Assembly (NCBI GenBank): GCA_963576785.1 | Contig: OY756139.1 | Location: 124,001 to 188,000 of the forward strand | Source of the DNA: Chlorophyllum brunneum | Lineage: Eukaryota; Basidiomycota; Agaricomycetes; Agaricales; Agaricaceae | Length of the DNA stretch: 64,000 bases | Direction: 5' to 3' | Part shown: positions 11,430 to 23,411 of the stretch, piece after piece | Numbering within the stretch: position 1 is the stretch's first letter | Layout of the letters: each line of letters opens with the position of its first letter | Notes under the pieces: model-generated | Seen by the model: only the letters and a program-made list of their open reading frames with translations | Database searches by the model: none | What the model was told of the DNA's origin: nothing | Translations under genes and position numbers: made by a program

Positions 11430-11745
11430 GGCCACATACATGAGTTAATAGAGCTGCGACAGGGCTACGTTGGCGTCCATTCGGAGACAAATGGAGAAAC
11501 CTCTCGACCGAGGACGTCCTAAAGCATACTTCGACCCTTATATCTCGGAGTAGCTCTTCTGGTGTCGTAGAAACGTCATGCAGGCTCATAGTTCTGCGAC
11601 TAGGAGCCCGTCATCACGCGACACATCAGTAATTATGAAGGTGATATGTGATTGACATTAAGATCAAACAGTTGCTCTGTCCACCGTATAAATATTCAGC
11701 TCTAACAAGAAACACTCCACATCTTGGGTCGGAAGACATAGAGTC
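11430..11745 (-). pseudogene. Duplicated 5' unit, copy 2 (truncated membrane protein gene)
   Basis: A diverged tandem copy of 10980-11290. It contains an ATG followed by a frame like exon 1 of the gene (MDANVALSQL), then an in-frame stop and no recognisable downstream exons. The remaining 11160-11430 stretch between the two copies is part of the spacer. Probably a remnant of a tandem duplication of the promoter and first exon. Confidence 0.65.
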
Positions 11746-12464
11746 GGGATAGATATGCCTGATGAATAGACCAGCATCCGCTTCTTCTGTGGATTATTCC
11801 TGCGACCGGGCCTCGAGAGCGACGATTCACTCATTAAGCATCTATCATTCGCTAGCACAGCCTAGAGAATCAGTAGTCTATCCTAGCCATCCACAGCTTT
11901 CCTTGTCTAGCGGTGACGATGCGCACAGTCACAAAGGGGCCTCCATATGCATATACCTATGGTGTAGTGGTTCAGTATGCCTAGGATCAGGAGGGGTCAA
12001 CGGGTTTGGGTTTGGGTAGTCTGAACAGATACACATTGGCTGCTTGGATGGATGATGGTCCATACATAGAAACTCGATCTTAGAGCCAAAAAGTTAAAGT
12101 TAGTACACGGAACGAGGAAAAATAAAACGGGACTTATCTGCTGTTCTCGTCTCCGTCTCTCATTGGGATATCACCTCCCATTTATTCATATCTCTATAGG
12201 AACAGTTGTCTCCTGTCCCGATGATCACGAAGGCTTTACTTGGCAGAGCGCAATGCCCCAAATGATTTCAATCACCGTGGATGGGCCGATAAACTTGAAC
12301 TTGTGTAAGAAGATAGAATGCTGTTCGTACCTAAATGTGACACAGTTGTCTTTCGAATGGTACGACTGTAGGCCTGAGTATAAATGGGAAACGAAGCCAG
12401 CAGACCTAGCCAGCGGAAATAATCCAAGGGATAATGCATTATGTGATACAGCCTGAACGGAACC
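11746..12464. other. Region without recognisable gene
   Basis: Two plus-strand frames occur here (11762-12019, Ser-rich; 12163-12456, Cys-containing) but neither resembles a known protein or shows usable splice structure. It lies between the truncated duplicate of the membrane protein gene and the convergent duplicate block at 12465. Confidence 0.4.
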
Positions 12465-12530
12465 TTGTATGTACATCATCGCAGATGAGAAATTGACAGT
12501 GAGACCGAAAGTAAGACTTTGTCGAAATGT
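12465..12530 (+). pseudogene. Remnant of the last exon of the ankyrin-like gene
   Basis: The bases cagatgagaaattgacag match cagatgagaaattgagag in the last exon of the gene ending at 8035, and the reading YIIADEKLTVRPK resembles YIASDEKLRARLE. Similarity then passes straight into the 3' flank of the MFS gene as it does at 8035-8093. No other exon of the ankyrin-like gene is present here. Confidence 0.6.
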
Positions 12531-12627
12531 TATTAATGCAACTAAACCCCAATGCCATCTAATTCAAGCCCAAATGAAACTGAACGGAAAAATAATACAA
12601 TCTCTACCTCACGAACACTTTGCTTCT

Positions 12628-15188
12628 TCACGCTCTCTTGCGTTCTCTGCCGTGTGGTCCGGGGGTGGCATCTTCGCCCGGAACTGGAACCTCCACAGTG
12701 AGTTCGGTGGCATCACAATGACCATGGTCTGTCTTCACGGGCGACTCTATTGGCGAAACATTGTCTTCAGAGGCCTTTCCCTTTTCGTCTTCAGCTTTTT
12801 CACCACCCTTCTCTTCATCGGTAACGTTCTCGCCCTTCGCTTTCTCTCTGAATTTCTCGTCATCGTCCCTCGTCAAGTTCTTGTGCTTGATAAGCAGAAT
12901 ACTCGTCACGGTCGCAGCAGCGGACAAACTTGCGTTCAAAATGAATACAAGTCGGAACCCTTTTGTATACCCGTGATTGAGGATTGAGATTGCTTGGTCT
13001 GGTGGAAGGCTGATCGAGGCCGGACGAGAGAGGAGGGTGGGGTCGTCGATCACTTGTTTGATGAGTGTTTCGGGAAGGGATAGGGATTGCATGGCGGAAC
13101 GGAGGGTATTGTTACTGTCCGAGTCATTACGGGTGAGCATATTGCGCTGTAGTGTGTGGAGTAAACTGGGACATACATTATCGTTGCTCCCACTGCTAGC
13201 GCCAATGTGCCACCCAACATCCTTACGAACTAAATGATTTTGAATGAACCTTATTTTGAGATTAAGCCGTAAATGTGAACTTACGTTTCTGAAGGCAGTT
13301 ACCACGGACATGTCCTTCCTCGGTACGCTAGCTTGAGCCGCAACAGTGGTGGTTTGGAGCGTCTTGATGCAGTTATTGGATATCTTAGAGGAGTTGGAAA
13401 TGAGTCCCGCTCACCTGGCCTGACCCAACAGCAGATAGGAGCATGAAAACAACCATGACTCCTTGACTTGTGCGAGGCGTAATCGTCGAAATTAGTCCGC
13501 AAGCAAGGGACCAAACAGCGAATCCGGAATGGACGATAGTCTACAATGGAATAAATTGATATAACCATAGTGAACAAAAATGAGGAAAGGCTTACCCGGT
13601 ATCTACCTGTTCTACTGACAGTCACACCCTGCAGGTAGATGTATCTCTTAGCTCTGAAGGTAACAAATGGTGGAAGAGGTATACTTACAGCACCCCAGCT
13701 GACGAGTACTTGCCCGCCCAAGACGGGGATTAAGAACAATCCAGCATGAATGGGAGTATAACCCAAAGCGACTTGGAAAAATTGAGGGAGGTAAAACATC
13801 AATGAGTAGGTAATGAGGCCACTAGTCAAATGGCAAATACGTCGGTCAGTCAGTCTCTTCATCCTCACACAGATGATCTTACTTGATAAACATGACGATG
13901 TACACCCCGCAGACAGTAGAGTGCTTGAAAATGCGCACTATATCATCCATTCAGTATTCAAAACGCAAGCTGCAGTTATGTTCAAAGACGCACTGGGCAC
14001 GATAGGTAACCTCGCTCCCCTCCATTCCCATAGCACGAACAAGATCCATGTGAATAGGCCACATATCAGCGGAGCAAGGACGACGGCTGAACTCCAAGGA
14101 AATGTAACACCACCCTAGAAGCAAGGTCGGTAACAGGTTGGATCGATACCCCAAGAGCGGGCTTACCCAAATGAGAGGAAGTATAATTAGGGTACACCCC
14201 ACGAGCGTCAAGCCACTGCCAACATAATCGATTACGACAATTTTCCTGTATTGCACCAGTCAGATCAGTCAGGGACGCTACATACACTGAACATGCTTTT
14301 TGATATTCCCTTGGACTGGTTTGAGGGGTAGGACGAGATTGACGACAGCGATGGCGCAGGCGGAAATTGGGAGGCATACCCAAAAACACCACTGGAACAC
14401 AAGATCAGAGAGAACACTGGAGGAGTCAATTCTCACGTACTCGCCAACTGGCTTCCTGTGCGAGAGCACCTCCAACAATTGGTCCAATCGTATATCCAAT
14501 CGTGACAACTCCACCGATGATCCCCTGATATTTGCCCCTGCATAGGCGTGTTAGATGCGCGTTTCGGGGAGAAATAACATGCTGTCGAACCTGTCACGAA
14601 GGCTAACAATATCAGATACGATTATCTGCGCCATACTCAAAATGGCCCCTGAGATGTAAAATTAGCCAGTCAATAATGCCTGATCCAAACTATCCTGCAC
14701 TCACCTCCGCCTGCACCGGCGATACCGCGTAGTACGATAAGCTCAACAATACTCTTCGAAAATCCTGCCGCCAGGTTTCCCACCATAAAAATCAGCATCG
14801 CAGCTGTCAACGTTGCTTTCCTTCCGAAAATATCACTGAACCTCCCATAGAGCGGTAGAAAACTGGTAGACGTGAGCAGATAAGCTGAAGGGACCCATGA
14901 AGAAACAGAGCCGGCGTTGAAAGTCGTCGAGATGGTTGGGAGAGCTGTAGCGACGATGACAGAATCGAGCTGAGAAACGATAATACAAAGACTCAGACAC
15001 ATGAACGACGTGAGGATCTTCTTGAAGGGAAGAAGATTGGTTTGGTCGGTAAGTTGAACTTCCTTGCGCTTTGGCTTTGCATGAGGCTTCGATTGTTGAG
15101 TTGCATCATTGGTGGTTGTGTCGGTGGTCTTCGCATTGGGTGCCGTGTCGAGCTGAGAGGATACTTGACTGTCGTGTGCCGCCGGCAT
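12628..15188 (-). CDS. MFS transporter, DHA2 (14-helix) drug:H+ antiporter type
   Basis: Starts at ATG 15186-15188 with a hydrophilic N-terminus (MPAAHDSQVSSQLDT), then the first helix CLSLCIIVSQLDSVIVATAL and the DHA2 motifs STTFNAGSVSSWVPSAYLLT and PLYGRFSDIFGRK (motif A). Later exons read VVTIGYTIGPIVGG (antiporter motif C), VCFWVCLPISACAIAVVNLV, KIVVIDYVGSGLTLVGCTLI, GLITYSLMFYLPQFFQVALG and GFRLVFILNASLSAAATVTS. The C-terminal tail is long and very acidic/basic (EKGGEKAEDEKGKASEDN). Such proteins export toxic compounds or metabolites from the cell by proton exchange. Its place near the NRPS-like gene suits product export, though that is inference. The coding frame looks intact across introns. 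A truncated copy lies at 8093-8680. Confidence 0.88.
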
Positions 15189-15757
15189 GTGGGATTGCCG
15201 GATACAAGAGTGGGGGGATGTTAGGAGCTTTATATCCTAATTTGTTTTTTTTCGGATACGGAGCCGACGCGTCCCACAAGCTTAAAAATAGTTCCGTAAT
15301 AAGGGGAATTGAAAACGTGTTATGAGAATGGAGAACTTGCGGAAGAACTTCCGTACCCATGTAATCGGACTCAAAGCACCAAGCTGTTACTCCGCTGTAC
15401 CTGCTGGTGCACGGCCAATGCATCTCACCCAGGGCTATGGCTGTCCTGCATTCCACGTATTAGAAGAGAACCTCCTGGGAGGATGAGCAAATTAACGTGG
15501 TGCCACCCATTCCTAAGTCACAAAAGGGGATACGCCAAAAGGAGTATATAATTAGCAACTGCGAAAAGAAATCCCGAAGGGATTACATATATATCAATTG
15601 GAACACCGACCCCTCGGAATCGAATGAGGAAGCCGTCCAACCTAGGAAAGCTGTTCATGATGCTTGTCCGCCAACTGAATGAGTGTCATTGACTGGCGGT
15701 GAACGATATCAGGACGTTGTTGGATTTTGAGATCCAAAAAGGCGTTGTCGCAGGGTG
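15189..15757. other. Intergenic region upstream of the MFS gene
   Basis: About 570 bases between the MFS start and the bestrophin stop, both on the minus strand. It should carry the MFS promoter and the bestrophin 3' untranslated region. A run of eight T at about 15243-15250 is the only low-complexity element. No gene is supported. Confidence 0.45.
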
Positions 15758-17839
15758 TTATTTTGAGACTCTGGATGTCATTGTGGATAATTTCACGGCA
15801 GAAGAGGTCAAGGTCGAGGTCGTTCTGATGAAGGTCAGCAACATTTCTAATGGGGATTGCGGCGCAGCCGGTAGGATATAATCTTCGGCACGTACCTCAT
15901 CATATCCGAAGGGCTGTTCTATCTCCTCGCCGGCAGCGACAAAGCCTAGGTAAATGAACGCAGCCATGGCTACTCCTGGGATCGTGAACCAACCAAACTG
16001 CTCAACCAGTTGGAAGGGCAGAAAGAATAGATATATCCACACCGTGCTATAGAGTGATCTGAATGAGGACTCCTTCTGCCGAGGGTTTAAGAGAATACTC
16101 GCTGACTGTGGTCGATCCATGACGTATTCGATGAGAACGCACGCTTGCAGGATCCTATTAAAGGCTCACCGGATATGGGCAGAGTATACGCTAGAATATC
16201 AGTCAGCGCATGAGTGAGGTCGTAGTGAGAGAATAAACGATCACAATGGTAAAGGTGTCGTCAGGATGCATTCCAAGGCTAAAATGCGAGTTCTTCATTC
16301 AACAAATACCTCATATTAAATCGATCTAATTAACTCACTAGTAAGGTTTTCTTCAAACGCAGCTAATATGCCAATCATCTGGCCCATACTCGTCCCTGAT
16401 GGAATATCAGTACCTCTAGCAGTATATCTCTATATTTATGTTTACCAGGAACTGTACCCCGATCCTCTATGGCGCTAAACCAGTCACTTATGTGGCGTAG
16501 AATCTCCACAGGAAGGTTCTCTCCTCCACCAGCAACATAAGGTCTCTGTTTTGTACGAAGACCTGAGTAAACCAGGCCCCGCCAAGAACGGATTGGATGC
16601 GGGTCAAAGGGGTCTCTGGCATGTTGGTCTCTTTCCTTGACAGACATTCAGCATCGTGCTCCCGCTCAACGATCGAAGATGAAGGGTACACACTGGAGAC
16701 AGATGTGACCTTCTCGTAGAGAAAAGGTTGCGGCACGTAATTAAAATGCTCGAGAAAGGGATTAGGTCTCTGGAGACTTTTGAGAGTAATGTCCTCTCTG
16801 TTGGTAGTTGATTTGGTAGGAGGAGAGGCAGGGTATGATCGCTATTCAAAGACGAAGTCGAGTTCGAAGAACGATGGATGAGGGGAGGAGTGTGTAGAAG
16901 AGAAGGATCAAAGGTGCCGTATGAATTGATCGGAGGAATGATGGGGTTAGTATATGGGAGGATGGCAGAAGTCGGGACCGGGGGGGACACATTCGTGCTT
17001 AGGGTCGAGGCGCTAACGTCGTGGAGAGGCTTAATGAGATGATAGAGGTCCTGGTAGTAAATGCCGAGCTCGCCACGGATATGGTGTTTCAAAGCCACTG
17101 CAAATCTTAGAGAATGTCAGGAAAAGTAAAGTTACCAGAAACGCTAGAAACATACCCCTCAACTAGATCTAAAGCCAGTTTCTTCTCTGCCATCACCTTC
17201 TTCATCTCTCTAGCGGAACGTCTGGGCCCCCTAAACTCAACTTCTTCAGAGGTTCGACGGGTTAAGCGTGGTGGTACGTGGAACCAAATGAGCCTTCCGA
17301 TCGTTCGCACGTTCCGCATAACTTCAGACCAACACTTTCTGCCCTGCCAGTATCTATCATATCCACTGCTAGCGCGATAGGATATTACAAAACCAATGAC
17401 AACACCTGATTTGAATAATCACTAAGGATAAACTGAACCTGCTGGTGAACTACGTACCAAGAACAGTGAGCATAACACTCGGTATCTTTAGGTCGACAAC
17501 GCCTCGCATTGTTAATGTAACGACGGCTGAGAAACATGGTCGGTCGATCGATCAAATTGGGTGGGAGGACTCGAATGATAGTAGGAATCCGTGGCACGTA
17601 CCAGCTGCGAACACGGTGTGTAAGAATACAGCTGGCCAGATTCTCCATATCTGTTCTCACGTATTCATTATGAGAAGGCCGCTCATGAACGAACTTACCA
17701 CAGTGCCCCGACCAAAAATCCAAGTGAGCAAAGAGTAGCTGGGCATAGTTGAGGCCGCCGAGTCAGGACGAAGACCAAGTAACGGATTGGCGTTTCCAGA
17801 TGATGAGCGCTGGTCGTCCTGGGGCGTCGATATAGTCAT
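15758..17839 (-). CDS. Bestrophin-family (UPF0187) anion channel, copy 1
   Basis: Starts at ATG 17837-17839 (MTISTPQDDQRSSSGNANPL) and ends taa 15758-15760. Exons give SYSLLTWIFGRGTVV, VMLTVLGVVIGFVISYRASSGYDRYW-type sequence with WQGRKCWSEVMRNVRTIGRL, a long loop after ALKHHIRGELGIYYQDLYHL, then LPVEILRHISDWFSAIEDRG, a 21-base micro-exon reading VYSAHI, and TVWIYLFFLPFQLVEQFGWF-TIPGVAMAAFIYLGFVAAGE. The four-helix core with S-Y-RASSGYDRYW and the IPGV...GEEIEQPFGYD end are diagnostic. Family members are chloride/bicarbonate-permeable channels in plasma or internal membranes. The Ser/Pro-rich insert near the middle is long for the family. A second member lies at 56030-58749. Confidence 0.87.
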
Positions 17840-20059
17840 TTTTCGAAGTATTACGAAGAGAGAGACGGTAGCTAGCGGTATGGAGCTTAAGGACAACGTC
17901 GTGGCATTCTAAGTGTTCATTGGTTGACGCACGTGAACGTTTATGGTGAGATAGCCGCCGAGAACGTCGAGGGAAGACAGTGATTGACTGGATTCGCACT
18001 TTATTATTGATGGTAGTACAGTCATTTCACATTACTATTAAGTGCTGAGAGCTCACTAGTATATGCGAAGACCAAGCCGACGCGCAAGCGCTGCGATATT
18101 AACACTGTACAAGCTAGTCAAGCAAGATAGAATCTGGGCAGTGAGGGGTTCGATATGTTGCAATCAAAAGGCTTTGCCAGGCAGACCCGAGCCTCGAGTC
18201 CCTAGCTACCAAATGACTAGCTCATTTCTCACCACAGAGCCTCCACAGAGCCTCCAGCTTACGAATATTAACCGAAGACCAATCGCTTACCCCCGACAGA
18301 AACAGTCACTGACTTTTCCGGAGGTTGATCTTTTCTGGAGGTCGTCCTCAACGCCAGAAATTAATGTACTGCATATTTCCATTTCCATTCCTCATTGTCG
18401 TAGGGATAGAAATACTGCACCAACGATTAGCTAATCGACCATGAACCACTTTACATTCATTCCCAGCTTCTTTCTCTCTTTGCTCCAGAGCACTCTTAGC
18501 TCTCATTTTTTGGTCCCTTCTTCGTCTATGAACAAGGTCAGAGTCAGCCTGTAGGAGTTGTTCAAGGAGCCTCCAAACATCAGGTGCTCATGCCTTCATT
18601 CCTTCTGCCAAGTGAGCAATACTACACTCTTCAACCTGACCAACTAACACATCTCGAGCAGTGAAGTGATATCCAGCATCCACTTTTGTTAACGCCACAA
18701 TTTGTTCAGAACAGAGGGCTCCGACCCAATCCAAAATCTATTTTTGAGTGATGGTACGAGTACTTGCATTCGGTATGAGAAATTTGAGAAGAGCAGGAGT
18801 TTTGGCAATGAATTCCCGTGACAATGGCATGGTTCAAAGGTTGGAGTCTGAGATGAGCTCCCAGAGGAAGTCTACGACACTGGTTCCAGCCTGCTCAAAG
18901 TGTCGAGCAAGATCATACATACATATATACCAGTACTCGGCGGCATTGAGGGTTCTGCGGGGGAGGAAGAAGTGTTCTATAATGCTACGTGGCCTCCAAT
19001 ACATGCCCGTAGAGCTATTAGGTGTAATAAAGAATGGTTCATTGATACATAGAAGCCCACCGATGCTGATGGCCTCTCAAGTAGCACTGCTTGTGTCACA
19101 ATGTGTTATGAATCTGTCACTTAAGTGTCACACATATTATCTCTTTTTTTTAAAAAAAGGAAATCTACCCTGTATTCAGGGGCATACCAAAGTACAATGG
19201 GTGCCCGATCACAGTCCCTCAAGGTAGGCTAAACCTAAAGTACCCTCTCATCAATCCAAATACAAACTGCTCCCCCTTCCTGAAATGAGAGGATTCTCAT
19301 TTGACCTGAAGCTTATGTGCTGAAGCTTTCAGCTATCAGTAACCTGCATAGTTGGTGTTGCTGCAGGCCTACTAATGGGCATGACCAACAGACACACCAG
19401 ATTCCAGAGAAGTCCTATTCTCTGGGTTTGGGCCTGTAGTATTCTACCTAATGCAAAAATAGACTGGAAAATGAAAATAAATTAGTAATGAGTGGAACCT
19501 TGTCAAGAGTGCCTAAGGCATGCTGAAAGAAGATGTAGGCAGGACTTTCCAGCCTTCAGCAGAGCAAGGTATGAGTAGGCTGCCAGATTTTGCAATCTAC
19601 TCAATAGATATGAGAACAAAGAATAGGTTTATAAAATGGACAAAGAATCAGGTCATGAAAGAGGCCCGATGGAGGATGATGTTGAGGTGTTTGGTAGGGT
19701 AGATACAACCATAGGAGATTCCTATAGTCTGATGATGGTGGTTTTAGGTCAAGAAGCAATGATGCACACATATTATCTTGGTCAACAGACTTAACAAAAC
19801 TACTTTCTGTGATTATATCATCACCCAGAATAGTATGTCTGAGACAGGCCTCAACATTATTTGCCAGCCCCTTACTGCACAAGAACTACATCTTATCCTT
19901 GTTTGTTTGTTCTGTCTGGTACAAATGGTTCTGAAGTGACAGCAAGGGTTGGAAAGGAGCCTGAGCCATGGGCTTCTTTTGAACATTAACAAACAAACCA
20001 TCCCCAACAGCCAAACATTGAGTGTTGTATGCCTTCAAGGCCTGGGGCCTGGTTGACTT

Positions 20060-20195
20060 TTACATTTAACTAAATCTTCCCATTCTGTATGCTCCTTATC
20101 TCTCCTGGTGTTGTAGAAACCCAGCAATACCTGCTGTTGCCTCTACCCAAAAAATATTTCTTTGTAGTCAGGTACCAGCCACAATTTGAATCATT
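20060..20195. repeat. Degenerate direct repeat, copy 1
   Basis: Shares ttttacattta, atcttcccattctgt and a following block with 22355-22500. On the minus strand both copies read a similar peptide ending TEWED, so the repeat may derive from a transposon ORF. Confidence 0.55.
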
Positions 20196-21365
20196 TGAAC
20201 CCCATTTTGTGGAATAGAGGTCTTTAGCAGACCCTGTCAAACTTTATTCTTTAGTTGCATTTGAAGAAATCTTGGTCAAAATTCCCAGCTGAATTAGGTC
20301 CCAGTCTGTGGCTTGAGCTATCCATTTGTTGGGGACCCATTTCTTATACACTTACTATGCAACAATGTAAGCAGCTGTACAGAGTATAACTTAGCCCTTG
20401 TATACCCTATTCATGCTCTGTGATATCCTGTGGGTCATCCTGATCCTAATATACCTAAACACAACTTGCATAATATGTAATTCAGAAATATTGATTAAGC
20501 AAGTTGCTTTAGCTCATGGAGTATAATGACAAACTGCCATTGGTTTGCAGTAGGGCTTGAGTGGAGCAAGTTTTTTTGTTGCTCGAAAATTTCCAATTTT
20601 TGGTCAATTTTGATTATGTAATTTGACAGTTGCTGAAGAGCTCTAATCTAACAATTCAGAAAATCTGGGATTTGGAAATCCCCATAAGTCCCACTGGTCC
20701 CCCCTATGCCAAGAGACTTATATCACTAATACTGTGTTTGCCTCTTCCTTGTGCAACCCCCTCCTCACACACTAGAGAACTCTATAGGTAATACCAACAA
20801 TTATAAGTTACCTTTCCCTGTTTTGCTTGCATAGTCATTTAATTACAAATCTGGTTCTTTATTAATAGCATAACTGTATACCACAATGCTGACTTGTACA
20901 GGTTCTACTCTTTCCAGCCCATTTTGATGATGACTGACAAGGTGTTCCAGCTATTTTCAGGTCATACAATAACTCTATTGGTCATTTAGCTTGATAAGCA
21001 AAGTACTCTTGCTAATTTTTGCATATGGTATCTGCTACCATCTACTATCCATTAAAATCTGCAAGTTAGACAAGAATGGCAATACAGGAAGATCATTCAT
21101 TTGCTGTTACAAGCAACATAACAATGGTACCAGCTACTCTTTCTTTACTTGGGTTGATGCAAGATTATCCCCACCCTCTTCATGCTTTACTTCCTTATCA
21201 CCTCCATCTTCTCCTGCCCTCCCCACCCCACCATCAGCACAACCTATAGTGGCTCCCTCTTCTATCCCCAACTTATCCAGTACTCTATTTTTGTCAACAT
21301 TTGGTGTCTGTGTGAAATCCAGCAAATCTCATTGCAAATCAACATACAATACATCCAGACTGTAA

Positions 21366-22286
21366 TTGCTGAACGTACCGCCAGCATTGTATCAAGGCTG
21401 GAGGCTGTCAAGCCAAAGGCTATGGTATGACAAAGAAGAGAAAACAGCATGCAACATTGCTATTATCTCAATATTCTCTCCCTTCCTCACTACCCCAAGA
21501 AATCTCAACCACAAGTATCTCAACTATGGTAGATATGTTTGCAGACCCACCCATGCATTGCAGATAACAGCAATGTTCACCAAGCACTATGCACTTCAAC
21601 AGATACTGGAGGAACAGCAATGGGCTACTGATGCAGAGTGTATTGCAAATATTGAGAAAGCCAAGTACTATGTATCATTTATGTATGGCCAAAGGTATGT
21701 TGGGCATGATGTTCTTTAATGCTAGGACTTTGACCACTTCCTCTCTGAAAGTTAGAAACACAAGCCATGTTTCTTGAAGAACCTCCCTCATGAATGTGCT
21801 CATATTCAACAAGCATTGAAGAAAAAGAAGAAGATGGTGAGAAGACCAGAGATGGAGATGGGAATGACAAGCTCTGAGAAGAAGGAGGGGGAAGGGAAGG
21901 ATGGGAAGTCTGAGACTCAACAAACACACAAAATACCCAGACAGGTACTCCTCCTATCTCAAAGATTCAAAACAGATTTTACTATTAGGATGGCCTCTCC
22001 AAGTGTCACCTGTTGTCCAGCACTGGCCCACATCAAGAGTAAGCCATTGGTAAATGACCTCACAATTTTGGATGAGGAGAATAGGACTACACCTGTTACC
22101 ACAACTCATAAATATACCCACTCTGTATTGTCTCAATCTTCCCAATCTCCCTCTCCCTCTCTGGGACATACCAGTAACAGTGGCAATGATACTGCATTAA
22201 CATCTAATACTGCATGGCCATCTGATTTCTATGTTGACAATATTGTACATAATTTCAAGAAATGCGAAGCTGCATGCCATAACTGA
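21366..22286 (+). pseudogene. Decayed unidentified ORF of the AT-rich island
   Basis: A single frame runs from about 21366 to 22286 with only three internal stops near 21717-21747. It includes a basic/acidic stretch (KKKKKMVRRPEMEMGMTSSE), a Ser/Pro-rich stretch and a C-terminal part reading WPSDFYVDNIVHNFKKCEAA. The latter is reminiscent of short motifs in transposon-associated proteins of mushrooms, but I cannot assign it. No start codon is certain. Confidence 0.4.
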
Positions 22287-22354
22287 ACAAGTGTCAAAGA
22301 TGCTTTCCTAAAGTGCTTTGATCCACAGCCTGAGACCTCCCCAGTAGTTTATTT

Positions 22355-22500
22355 TACATTTACTGTAGAACACAATCTTCCCATTCTGTGGGACCCTTAC
22401 CCTGCTTGTTGTCATAGAAGCTGAGAAGGCAATGCCTGCCATTGCCTCCGGTTGAAAATGTTTCTGGTGGTCTGGTGCCTGCCACTCCTTCACTGGCACC
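22355..22500. repeat. Degenerate direct repeat, copy 2
   Basis: Second copy of the repeat at 20060-20195, same orientation, clearly diverged. It ends about 20 bases before sequence with host-like codon use resumes. Confidence 0.55.
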
Positions 22501-22621
22501 ACCCCTTTTCGTAGGTCGCAAGAATTGGGCTCATGGGTAAAATTCCGGAAGTGGACCTACAATCGGACCCTCACTGATGGAATTCTGAAGAAACGGCGGA
22601 AGATCTTGAGGATCTTCTGCA

Positions 22622-23020
22622 TTGTCTGGTTGGCATACACGTGGTATTGCATTTGGCGAAGATGGTGTAGAGGTGCAAGAAATGTCGCTGAATTTCCTTG
22701 GTCGAGGTAAGGGAAAGGGTAAAGCAACGTATGAGGAGGTTGTCCATGCAGAAGATGATGTGATTGGTGAATGCAGATTCCTTGCACTAGGTGGACACTG
22801 GGATCAAGTCAGTCGCCTAATGGATCCTACTTGGATGACGAGGTCAAATTCAACATCGAGTGATGTGTCGAGCACGTTGTATGACAGCGTTGGGACGTCC
22901 GTGATTGTCTCACGGTTGAGGCGCGAGGAGGGGATGTATGGGTGGTGGAGGAAGGGGGCCAGAGATTATCGTGTGTTCTGGGTTGGAGGATCTGCAGACC
23001 CAAACTCTGAGAGTTTCTGA
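22622..23020 (+). pseudogene. 3' remnant of an unidentified host gene
   Basis: An open frame with no ATG at its left end reads FLGRGKGKGKATYEEVVHAE, then ECRFLALGGHWDQVSRLMDP, then VSRLRREEGMYGWWRKGARD and stops at tga 23018-23020. Composition and codon use are like the host genes, not the AT-rich island just to the left. Upstream exons are missing or unrecognisable, and the island begins within about 120 bases. I read it as the last exon of a gene cut by the insertion. Family unknown. It converges on the TRP-like gene. Confidence 0.5.
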
Positions 23021-23411
23021 AGGTATATACACACATAATTTTTCTATGAATTCTCTTTTTCGTCGGACCCATGGACTTTTTCTGTTCTGTGCATCACGCA
23101 TGTAATTTCTCCTCCATCCACACCTAGGAATCAAACGAAACACCAGCTCCATTCAGTACTCGGTGTCTATATGTAGTATAATGCATTTCATGCTAAAATG
23201 TACGACAAAATAAGATAAATGTAAAGTAATGGTACATAACAATGTTTGATGATGACTAGACTTGACTAGTAAAGTTCTTAATAACAGGGGGTGACCCATG
23301 CTCTGTGGCTGCGGTTTTCGGATGACGACGAACGACCTGGTCGGTTGAGTGCTGGTGCTACCACTTGTATCGTTGCTAGATCCGGCGCCACCCGTTGCGC
23401 CACTTGTGACA

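Larger units (their letters stand above)
17840..22500. other. AT-rich, gene-poor island of degenerate mobile DNA
   Basis: No intact host gene is recognisable over about 4.7 kb. Base composition and style differ from both flanks. On the minus strand around 18780-19085 a broken frame reads LEAISIGGLLCINEPFFITP and TLNAAEYWYICMYDLARHFE, which looks protein-like but matches no family I can name. On the plus strand a long frame at 21366-22286 has few stops. Diverged direct repeats occur at about 20060-20195 and 22355-22500. The right border lies against a host gene that has lost its 5' part. The most likely explanation is one or more old transposon insertions. Confidence 0.6.

Noticed and set aside
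11955..12020. tRNA-like start ggtgtagtggttc
   Set aside because: No B box with a matching T stem and no acceptor stem.
18063..18434. 123-residue plus-strand frame with ATG
   Set aside because: No domain, no splice structure, lies at the edge of the degenerate island.
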